This document shows positions 1 to 7,410 of a DNA stretch of 64,000 bases, one piece after another; position 1 is the first letter of the stretch; every line of letters starts with the position of its first letter. The position numbers and the translations under genes were made by a program. The notes beneath the pieces were generated by a model. That model did no database searches, was not told where the DNA came from, and worked only from the letters and a program-made list of their open reading frames with translations. The DNA lies in the NCBI RefSeq assembly GCF_042310355.1, contig NZ_JBHJMR010000003.1, forward strand, positions 124,001-188,000, given 5' to 3'. Source of the DNA: Wenzhouxiangella sp042310355. GTDB lineage: Bacteria; Pseudomonadota; Gammaproteobacteria; Xanthomonadales; Wenzhouxiangellaceae.

Positions 1-2
1 TC

Positions 3-803
3 GCCGTGACGTTTGCACCGGCCTGGGCGCAGGACGCCGACATGGACGGGCGCATTGCCGAACTGCGGGCAATGAACGCTTCGGAGCGCCAGGCGGCGCT
101 TCAGGCCATGAATCCGGAGGAGCGCAAGGAGCTGTGGTTCCAGGTCAAGCAGATGAATCGGGCGGAGCGGGAAGATGCACAGCCCGTCGACGGCTTCTAC
201 CGCAATGCCGTTCAGTCGCAAGAGTCAGGCGGCGGCGAGTCGAACCCCACGGCGAGCGCCCGTGCCGGATCCAGGGATATGGGGACGATTACCTACGACG
301 ACGGTGTGGGCAGCACGAGCTTTGGCGGTGGGGCGCTGGTCGGTAACCGTTTCGATACGAACACCGGCGTGCCGGTCGTGGCCAGCGGCACGGTGGACAC
401 CGTGATGGCCGTTCTCGAGGCCGGCACTGCCGCTGCTGCAACGGATACGGCCTTTTTCGCCGTGTACGGGCAGCAGACGGCAGGCGGTGGCGCCACAGCC
501 ATTTTCAGCACCGCCATTACCGGGCTGACGGGCGCGACCGCCACGGTGACTTTTACCGGCATTGGCGCCAATTACCCCGGCGACAGTTTCTTTGTGCTGT
601 TTGATGATGCCAACACCGGCTATGTTCCGACCTTCGGTCAGGGAACGACCAATGGCCAGGGCTATCACGGCCTGGTCGGCTACACCGGCGGACAGTCACC
701 TGATTTCACCGGCACTTTCAATTTGGGCAATGTCTATAACAGCCTGATCCGCGCCACCGGCAATATTCTCCCGGTCGAGCTGATGGAGTTCGGGGTCGAG
801 TAA
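3..803 (+). CDS. Secreted protein of unknown function (5' end outside window)
   Basis: The reading frame is open to the left edge of the window, so the true start probably lies upstream. The first visible residues look like the end of a signal peptide with an Ala-Trp-Ala cleavage site before QDADMDG. A charged helical stretch (about residues 10-60, rich in Glu, Arg and Met) is followed by a Gly/Thr/Ala-rich region of about 180 residues that looks beta-stranded. The protein ends in LPVELMEFGVE, which resembles the linker often placed before sorting domains in other secreted proteins, but nothing follows it here. I do not recognise the family. It sits 24 bp upstream of a PPIase lipoprotein gene on the same strand, so co-transcription is likely. 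Confidence 0.6.
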   Translation, partial: AVTFAPAWAQDADMDGRIAELRAMNASERQAALQAMNPEERKELWFQVKQMNRAEREDAQPVDGFYRNAVQSQESGGGESNPTASARAGSRDMGTITYDDGVGSTSFGGGALVGNRFDTNTGVPVVASGTVDTVMAVLEAGTAAAATDTAFFAVYGQQTAGGGATAIFSTAITGLTGATATVTFTGIGANYPGDSFFVLFDDANTGYVPTFGQGTTNGQGYHGLVGYTGGQSPDFTGTFNLGNVYNSLIRATGNILPVELMEFGVE

Positions 804-827
804 ACTCGAGCAAGGCTGATCGTTTCC

Positions 828-2603
828 ATGGCAAGGTCGATTGCGCTGCTGTTCGGCGCACTGGGGCTGCTTTGCGCGTGCCAGGACGTCGAGCAGGGCG
901 ATCCCGAGGCCGCTTCGGGCGCGCCTGCCGCCCCTGACGTGCTGGCCCGTTACGCCGGTGGCGAGGTCTCACTGGCCGACGTTGACGCTCGTATTCTCGC
1001 CCTTCCCGCTGATGAGCGGCCGACGCCGGGTACTCGGCTCGACGCCTGGTATGCGGACCTGATTCGCGAGCTGGCGGTCGAGCGGATACTGCTCGAGCGG
1101 GCCAGCCGGGCCGAAGTGGCGCAGAGTGAGGGTTTCCGCCGGTCGCGAGCCATGATGGAGCGGCAGCTTGCCGTTCGTGCCTGCCTGGCGCAGGTCGCGC
1201 CGGCCTCGCTCCGGCTGTCGGACGAGGAACTGGACCAGGCCTATACCGAGCGCCTTGATCGGTTTCAGGCGCCGGAGCGACGGGCGGCGTTTCACATCTA
1301 TCTTCGGCGCGAGTCCGGCGAACAAATCGACGATCTGGAATCCGAAATGCGCGCGCTTCGCGAACGCATCCTGCGCGGCGAGAATTTTCAGCGTGTGGCC
1401 CGGGCGGAGTCGGATTCCGAGAGTCGACATGTGCAAGGCCGCATCGGCTGGGTGACGCCTGGCGAGTTGCCGCAGGCCTTTGATCGTCTGGTGTTCTCTC
1501 TGGATGAGGGCGTGCCCAGTGAACCGATGGTTACCGCCGACGGTGTTCACATGTTCCAGGTTGACGATATTCTCCCCGAGCGTCGGCTTTCCCGGCGGGA
1601 GGCCGTGCCCGTGCTGAGAAATGAACTCGGCTCGGAGAAGTTGGAGGCGGCGATCGAAGAGCTGGCGGCGAAGAACACGTCACCGTCGGCGCGCATCGTG
1701 AGCCAGGCGGATCTGGAACAATTGGTTGAAGCGGGCGCCGAGCAGGAAGCCGTGCTGGTTGCCGAGGACTACACCCTGCGCCTGCAGGACTTGCGCGCAC
1801 GGCTCAGGGGAGTTCTCGCAACGCAAGACGGGACGCTGGAGAGTCTTGGCGACCGGATTCCCATGGACTTCGCCTGGCAGTTCCTGAATCGGCAGTTTCG
1901 CCAGGAGCTTGCTTACGAGTATTGCGGCCGCGAGGCCTTGTTTTCCGGCGAGACCGTGGCGGCTCAGTTGAGCGCCTGGGAAGAGCGTGCACTGGTCGGC
2001 GAGATGCGGCAGCGGCTGCTGCGTGAGCGGGTAGCGGATGACCGAGACCGGCTCGAACTCTACTACCGGAGCAACATCGGGCAGTACACGCCGCCGGTGC
2101 AGTGGAACCTGACGCGTCTGAGTCTTGGGCTCGATCGTCCGCAGGAGGCCAGGAGCCGGATGGCGCGCCTGGAAGAAGCGGTCGACGAGGGCGGGGTCGG
2201 CCTGGACGCGTTGCAGCAGGAACTGGGCGGAGAAGTCGAGCCCCTGGGCTGGAACACGTTGCCGCAGATACGCCAGATCAATTCCAAGCTGGCTCAGCTC
2301 GTATCGTCCGTGAAGGAAGGCGAATTGGTTGCGCCATTGCGTGCTCGCGGTCAGCTGGAGCTTTACGAGGTCACGGGGCGCAAGGAATTCGAACCCCGGC
2401 CCTTCGAGGATGTATTCGAGGCGGTGGTTGCGGCGTATCTTCGGCAGTACACAAGCGAGGTGTATGCCGAAGTCGAGTCGGAGCTGCTCGACAGTGCAGG
2501 GTTCGAACTGTTCCCAGAGCGCCTCGACCGATTGCGCGAGGTCATTCCGCCGGAGCCGGAGATCACCGTCGAGCAGCTCGACGCGCTGTTGAGCGGTTCG
2601 TGA
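828..2603 (+). CDS. Peptidylprolyl isomerase (PpiC/SurA-type) lipoprotein
   Basis: A 591-residue protein with a lipoprotein signal peptide whose lipobox ends LCAC (lipidated Cys at about residue 18). A SurA-N-like helical region is followed by a parvulin rotamase domain at about residues 147-254, recognisable by GRIGWVTPGELPQAF and the FSLDEGVPSEP segment. A second, degenerate parvulin-like segment lies at about residues 425-525 (LGWNTLP, then VKEGELVAP). The expected role is a periplasmic, membrane-anchored chaperone/prolyl isomerase for exported proteins. The next gene overlaps or abuts the stop, so the two are probably translationally coupled. The family is clear; the exact client proteins are not. 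Confidence 0.85.
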   Translation: MARSIALLFGALGLLCACQDVEQGDPEAASGAPAAPDVLARYAGGEVSLADVDARILALPADERPTPGTRLDAWYADLIRELAVERILLERASRAEVAQSEGFRRSRAMMERQLAVRACLAQVAPASLRLSDEELDQAYTERLDRFQAPERRAAFHIYLRRESGEQIDDLESEMRALRERILRGENFQRVARAESDSESRHVQGRIGWVTPGELPQAFDRLVFSLDEGVPSEPMVTADGVHMFQVDDILPERRLSRREAVPVLRNELGSEKLEAAIEELAAKNTSPSARIVSQADLEQLVEAGAEQEAVLVAEDYTLRLQDLRARLRGVLATQDGTLESLGDRIPMDFAWQFLNRQFRQELAYEYCGREALFSGETVAAQLSAWEERALVGEMRQRLLRERVADDRDRLELYYRSNIGQYTPPVQWNLTRLSLGLDRPQEARSRMARLEEAVDEGGVGLDALQQELGGEVEPLGWNTLPQIRQINSKLAQLVSSVKEGELVAPLRARGQLELYEVTGRKEFEPRPFEDVFEAVVAAYLRQYTSEVYAEVESELLDSAGFELFPERLDRLREVIPPEPEITVEQLDALLSGS

Positions 2604-2605
2604 GT

Positions 2606-4765
2606 ATGCATTCGCGCCCGCATCCGGTACTTCGTCCGGCCATGCTGGGCCTGCTTGCCCTCGTGCTCGCCGGTTGCAGTGAAGAACGGCCCTGGAACGT
2701 CCTGCTGGTCACCTTCGACACCACCCGCGCCGACCGCATCGGTAGCTACGGCAACGATGCGATCGGCACGCCGACTCTGGACGGGCTGGCGAGCGATGGG
2801 GTTCGGTTCGCCAACGCGATGAGCGTTGCCCCCATCACCGCACCTTCCCATTCCTCCATCCTGACCGGCCTGTACCCCACGGCGCATGGCTTCCGCGACA
2901 ACGGACTTTTCGTGCTGGACGATCGCCATCTGACGCTGGCCGAGATGCTTCGCGATCAAGGTTACGCAACCGCGGCTGCCGTGGGTGCGTTCCCGGTGGT
3001 TTCCCGCTTTGGCTTCGACCAGGGCTTCGATCTGTTCGACGATCACCTCACGGGCATGTACGAAGACTATCTGGGCGACAGATCCACTCCCAAGGAGGAA
3101 CTGTTCTTCGACGAGCGTCGCGCCGCCCAGGTCAACGAGGCGGTGCTGCCCTGGCTGAAACGGCACACGGCCGAGTCCGATCAGCCGTTCTTCGCCTGGG
3201 TTCACTACTTCGATCCGCATCAGCCCTTCGAGCCGCCGCCGCCTTACGATCAGCTCTACGCCGCCGATCTCTACAACGGCGAGATCGCCTACACCGATTC
3301 GCGCCTCGGGCATCTGCTCGGTGAGCTCGAACGGATGGGTGAACTGGATCGCACCCTGATCGTCATGACCGCCGATCACGGAGAAGGCCTGGGTGAGCAC
3401 AACGAACTCACCCACGCGGTGCTGGCCTACGATTCCACTCTGCACGTCCCCTTGATCATTCGGCCGCCCGGGATGGGGTCGGAGGTCGGGGTCGTGGTCG
3501 AAGACCGGGTCGGTATCGTCGACATCGTGCCCACCATACTGGACCTGCTTGGCCTGGACGTCCCCGATCACCTGCACGGGCATTCCCTCGCATCGATGTG
3601 GGCAAACAACGGTGACGGCCAGGATGGCGCAACGCGTTACAGCCCCCGCTACTACGCGGAAAACCTTTCACCCCGGCTCACCCACGGCTGGGGCGAGCTC
3701 CGGGTGCTCTACGAGGGTGACAAGAAGTACATTCACGGCCCGCGTCCCGAGCTTTACGATCTGGCCGTGGATCCGGGCGAGCTCAACGACCTGGCCGCGG
3801 CCAACCCCGCCGAGGCCGGGCGAATGCGCGCTGCCCTGTCCGAGTTCATCAAAGACCACGCCGCCGAAGAGGCGACGGCCACGCAGGAACTGGATCCGGA
3901 ACTGATCCAGCGGCTGCAGTCGCTCGGTTACCTTCACGGCAGCAGCGAAGGCGGCGTGGAAGTCCGAGAGGAGCTGATCGATGACGGCATTGCGCCGCAG
4001 GATCGCGTGACCGACCTGAACCGGATGAGCGCGGCCAAGCACCTGCTGTTCGATGGGCGTCCGGCCGACGCACTGGTCTATACGAGCAAGCTGATTCAAA
4101 CCGGTGGCGACAGTCCCGTGTATCAGGAGCTGCACGCCGCGGCCCTGGCCGGCGTCGGGCGCCTCGAGGAAGCATGGGAGATCGCCCGGGAACTTCAGTC
4201 CACGGGGATGGTTTCGGAGAGCCTGATCCTCCGGCTCGCCGCGCACCGCTTCGAACAGCTGGAACGATCGTCGGCGGTGGAATTCCTCGAGCGGTATTCG
4301 GCTCGCAGCAAGAGTGCAAGGGCATACTGGCTGCTATCGAGCATGCACAAGCGCATGCAGCGCGAGGACGCTTCGCTCGAGGCGCTGGAGCGGGCGCTGG
4401 AGCTCGAGCCGGAGTTTGTCCCGGCGCGGGTGGACATGGCCGTGCACTGGGCCAGAACGAATCGTCCGGACCAGGCGCGATCCCAGTTCCGACTGGCGCT
4501 GGAACAGGATCCCTACTACCCCAGGGCCAGCTACAACTACGGCGCATTCCTGGCCGAGAACGGCCAATTGAACGAGGCCGATCGATACTTTCGCCGGGCG
4601 CTGGAGCTCTCGCCCAGTTACGTGAAGGCGCATCTCGCGAGAGTGACCGTCCAGGTCTCGATCGGTGACCGCGAGCAGGCGCTGGCGGCCCTGCAAGCGC
4701 TGGAACGAATCGCCCCGGACAGCCAGGAAGCGGCGCTGGCGGCCGAGCTCTTGGGCGAGTCTTGA
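2606..4765 (+). CDS. Sulfatase-like hydrolase lipoprotein with C-terminal TPR repeats
   Basis: The start is ATG 2606; an in-frame GTG at 2600 would overlap the upstream stop by four bases. A lipobox (VLAGC, Cys about residue 24) is followed by an alkaline-phosphatase-superfamily sulfatase domain (about residues 30-400): metal-site segment FDTTRADR, nucleophile region TAPSHSSILTG and C-terminal metal site TADHGEGLGEH. The nucleophile position holds Thr78 instead of the Cys or Ser that is matured to formylglycine in true sulfatases, so the enzyme is more likely a phospho- or other transferase/hydrolase. From about residue 490 to the end there are tandem TPR helices, including the NYGAFLAENGQ unit. 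The substrate is unknown. Confidence 0.8.
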   Translation: MHSRPHPVLRPAMLGLLALVLAGCSEERPWNVLLVTFDTTRADRIGSYGNDAIGTPTLDGLASDGVRFANAMSVAPITAPSHSSILTGLYPTAHGFRDNGLFVLDDRHLTLAEMLRDQGYATAAAVGAFPVVSRFGFDQGFDLFDDHLTGMYEDYLGDRSTPKEELFFDERRAAQVNEAVLPWLKRHTAESDQPFFAWVHYFDPHQPFEPPPPYDQLYAADLYNGEIAYTDSRLGHLLGELERMGELDRTLIVMTADHGEGLGEHNELTHAVLAYDSTLHVPLIIRPPGMGSEVGVVVEDRVGIVDIVPTILDLLGLDVPDHLHGHSLASMWANNGDGQDGATRYSPRYYAENLSPRLTHGWGELRVLYEGDKKYIHGPRPELYDLAVDPGELNDLAAANPAEAGRMRAALSEFIKDHAAEEATATQELDPELIQRLQSLGYLHGSSEGGVEVREELIDDGIAPQDRVTDLNRMSAAKHLLFDGRPADALVYTSKLIQTGGDSPVYQELHAAALAGVGRLEEAWEIARELQSTGMVSESLILRLAAHRFEQLERSSAVEFLERYSARSKSARAYWLLSSMHKRMQREDASLEALERALELEPEFVPARVDMAVHWARTNRPDQARSQFRLALEQDPYYPRASYNYGAFLAENGQLNEADRYFRRALELSPSYVKAHLARVTVQVSIGDREQALAALQALERIAPDSQEAALAAELLGES

Positions 4766-4979
4766 GCTTGCGGTTGCTCGGTCCGGCGCTGTACTTAAGG
4801 GGTGTGGCACCCTATACTCGTCGACCAACAAACGTATTCGATAGCGTTCCGACTGCCGGCAGCATCGAATGGCCGATGGTGGAGGGTGACAGGCCATCGT
4901 GACCAGCAAATGATTGCCGTGCTCGATTCCGGGGGGGACGCCTCGCGTCCGACATTCCGCTTCAAAGGGAGGAACAATA
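4766..4979 (+). other. Intergenic region before DUF11 gene
   Basis: This 214 bp region separates the sulfatase-like gene from the DUF11 protein gene. A TATACT hexamer at about 4813 could be a -10 element, but I see no convincing -35 at proper distance. The ribosome-binding site AAGGGAGG lies just before ATG 4980. No gene is supported here. Confidence 0.4.
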
Positions 4980-7358
4980 ATGAACAAGCCTAGGGAACCT
5001 CTGAACAACTCTGCACGGAGCGCGTTTTGTCGGAGAAGCCGCAGGTCGTGTGGTGCGACGCGAGCGACAGTAGCCGTAGCTACGGCCGAGGGGCGCAACG
5101 CACGAGATGCGGCTTCTCCGGCAAAACCCTTCGGGACGGGCCTTTGCGGGGTCTCCGCCCCGTTTCGGCTCACTCATTTGGAACAACCAAACCACGATCG
5201 CCGAAGCCGGAACGGAGCCTCCCGCAAAGACCCGTCGCGCCCGCGCAGAGTTGTTCAGAGGTTCCCTAGCTGTCTTGCGGTCTGTCTGGCCGCGATTTCG
5301 ATCCTGGCCGCCTGGAATGTACAGGCCGGGACAATGAACGCTGATCTGGCGATCACGAAGGACGACGGCGCCACCTCCTCGACCCCCGGCACTCAGATCG
5401 TCTATTCCATCGTTGCCAGTAACGCCGGTCCCGATGATGTGCCCAATACCGTCGTCGAGGACCTGTTTCCGGCGGCGTTGAGTTGCACGTGGACATGCGC
5501 GGCATCAACGGGTTCGAGTTGTACGGCGAACGGTTCCGGGGACATCAACGATATCGTCACGATTCTGGCCGGCGGTGATGTCACCTTCACCGCAACCTGC
5601 GACATCGATGCGACAGCCACGGGCAGCCTGAGCAACACGGCGACGGTCGCGGCTGATGCGCCAATCATTGATCCCGATCTCGGCAACAACTCCGCGACGG
5701 ACAGCAATACACTCGAGCCGTCCGCCGACCTGGCCATCAGCAAGACCGACAACCAGGCCGAGCACACGCCGGGTACGCCGATTGACTATGTGATCGTGGT
5801 TGAGAACCTCGGGCCCTCGGCGGTGAGTGATGCCGTGGTTGACGACACCTTCCAGGCGCCGCTGCAGAATTGCAGCTGGACGAGCGCGGCCACCGGTGGT
5901 GCCAGCGGCAACAGCGATGCCAGCGGCGATCTGAGCGACACACTCGACATGCCGGTCGGCTCGACCGTGACCTACGATGTCAGCTGTGATGTCGACCCAT
6001 CCGCGACCGGTAGCCTGAGCAATACAGCCAGCATTGCCTCGGCCACTGTTTCCGATCCGGAGCCCGGCAACGATAGCGCGACCGACACCAGCACCCTGGT
6101 GCCCTCGGCCGACCTGTCGATCAGCAAGACCGACAACCAAACCGAGCACACGCCGGGTACGCCCATCAACTACATCATTGTTGCCGAGAACATCGGGCCC
6201 TCGGCGGTGAGTGATGCAGTCGTCACCGACACTTTCCAGGCGCCGCTGCAGAACTGCAGCTGGACCAGCGCGGCCACCGGTGGTGCCAGCGGCAACAGCG
6301 ATGCCAGCGGTGACCTGAGCGACACACTCGACATGCCGGTCGGATCGACCGTGACCTACGATGTCAACTGCGACGTCGATGCGTCGGCCACCGGCAGCGT
6401 GAGCAACACGGCCAGCATTGCCTCGGCTACCATTCCCGATCCGGAGCCCGGCAACGACAGCGCCACCGACACCAGTTCCCTGGAGGCCTCGGCGGATCTG
6501 TCCGTCTCCAAGTCCAATGAGGTGGACTCGGTGACCCCCGGGGAGCAGGTTTCCTACACGGTGCTGGTGCAGAACGCCGGTCCGTCGGTGGTCGACGATG
6601 CCGTTGTTTCCGATTCCTTCCCGGCGGAGCTCGAGAACTGCAGCTGGACCAGCGTTGCTGCCGGCGGTGCGACCGGCAACACCGATGGCAGCGGCGATCT
6701 CGGCGACACGCTCGATATGCCGGTCGACTCCAGCGTGACCTACGAGATCACCTGCGACGTCCAAGCCTCAGCGAGCGGCAGCGTCAGCAATACGGCGACG
6801 ATTGCATCGGCGTCGGTGACCGACCCCGAGCCTGGCAACGACAGTTCGACGGAGACGGATACCGTGCAGCCGTCGGCTGACCTGACGATCAGCAAGACGG
6901 ACAACACGACCGAGCACTTGCCGGGGACGCCGATCAACTACGTTATCGTGGTCGAAAACCTGGGCCCCTCTGCCGTCAGCGACGCCGAGGTCACGGATCA
7001 ATTCCAGGCGCCCCTGGAAAATTGCAGCTGGACCAGTACGGCCAGCGGCGGCGCGACGGGGAACTCGAGTGCCGATGGTGATCTGAACGACACGCTCGAT
7101 CTTCCGGTGGATTCCTCGGTGACCTACGACATCGTCTGTGATGTCAGTCCGTTTGCCTCGGGCACGCTGAGTAATACTGCGACCATCAGTTCGCCCAGCG
7201 CTACCGACCCGGTTCCAGGCGACAACAGCGCCACCGACGGAGACACGATGCTCTTCGCACCGATCGCCGTACCGACCCTCGGTAGCTGGATGATCCTGGT
7301 CATGGCCGGGCTGCTGGCGCTGTTCGGCTTCGTGAACATCCGTCGCCGGCTGAACTGA
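4980..7358 (+). CDS. DUF11 repeat surface protein with IPTL-CTERM tail; N-terminus interrupted by repeat element
   Basis: ATG 4980 is preceded by a strong AAGGGAGG site. The reading frame encodes MNKP, then 92 residues from an inserted repeat element, then a hydrophobic signal segment (CLAVCLAAISILAA) ending in VQAG. Five DUF11 repeats of about 128 residues follow, each with an ADL-ISK start, a GPSAVSDA-type motif, an NCSW segment and a PGNDSATD end. Repeats 2 and 3 are nearly identical. The C-terminus VPTLGSWMILVMAG plus a hydrophobic stretch and RRR matches IPTL-CTERM sorting signals. A surface or secreted structural role is expected. Whether the elongated signal peptide still works is doubtful. 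The gene converges on a C25 peptidase gene. Confidence 0.8.
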   Translation: MNKPREPLNNSARSAFCRRSRRSCGATRATVAVATAEGRNARDAASPAKPFGTGLCGVSAPFRLTHLEQPNHDRRSRNGASRKDPSRPRRVVQRFPSCLAVCLAAISILAAWNVQAGTMNADLAITKDDGATSSTPGTQIVYSIVASNAGPDDVPNTVVEDLFPAALSCTWTCAASTGSSCTANGSGDINDIVTILAGGDVTFTATCDIDATATGSLSNTATVAADAPIIDPDLGNNSATDSNTLEPSADLAISKTDNQAEHTPGTPIDYVIVVENLGPSAVSDAVVDDTFQAPLQNCSWTSAATGGASGNSDASGDLSDTLDMPVGSTVTYDVSCDVDPSATGSLSNTASIASATVSDPEPGNDSATDTSTLVPSADLSISKTDNQTEHTPGTPINYIIVAENIGPSAVSDAVVTDTFQAPLQNCSWTSAATGGASGNSDASGDLSDTLDMPVGSTVTYDVNCDVDASATGSVSNTASIASATIPDPEPGNDSATDTSSLEASADLSVSKSNEVDSVTPGEQVSYTVLVQNAGPSVVDDAVVSDSFPAELENCSWTSVAAGGATGNTDGSGDLGDTLDMPVDSSVTYEITCDVQASASGSVSNTATIASASVTDPEPGNDSSTETDTVQPSADLTISKTDNTTEHLPGTPINYVIVVENLGPSAVSDAEVTDQFQAPLENCSWTSTASGGATGNSSADGDLNDTLDLPVDSSVTYDIVCDVSPFASGTLSNTATISSPSATDPVPGDNSATDGDTMLFAPIAVPTLGSWMILVMAGLLALFGFVNIRRRLN
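4990..5269 (+). mobile_element. MITE-like structured repeat, copy 1, flanked by CTAG
   Basis: The element core (4994-5265, 272 bp) has perfect 21-bp terminal inverted repeats, beginning GGAACCTCTGAAC and ending with its complement, and is flanked on both sides by CTAG, a likely 4-bp target duplication. An internal perfect inverted pair lies at 5031-5043 and 5108-5120, with a smaller palindrome around GTAGCTAC. Element plus one CTAG is 276 bp, exactly 92 codons, and contains no stop in the host reading frame. No transposase is encoded, so it would have to be mobilised in trans. A similar element lies at 53982-54259. CTAG targets are known for IS5- and IS630-type transposition; assignment to either is inference. 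Confidence 0.8.
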
Positions 7359-7378
7359 AGCCGGGCTTCAACGATGAA

Positions 7379-7408
7379 CGGCGGCCGCGCCCGGTAGCGC
7401 GGCCGCCG
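7379..7408. terminator. Strong hairpin between convergent genes
   Basis: A perfect 12-bp GC stem (CGGCGGCCGCGC and its complement) with a 6-nt loop lies between the convergent DUF11 and C25 peptidase genes. There is no clear T-run on either side, so it may act as a bidirectional transcription barrier or mRNA end-stabiliser. Confidence 0.5.
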
Positions 7409-7410
7409 GT

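Noticed and set aside
3..803. T9SS sorting signal at the C-terminus of the first protein
   Set aside because: Only the linker-like LPVELMEF string is present; there is no following sorting domain and no T9SS component in the window.
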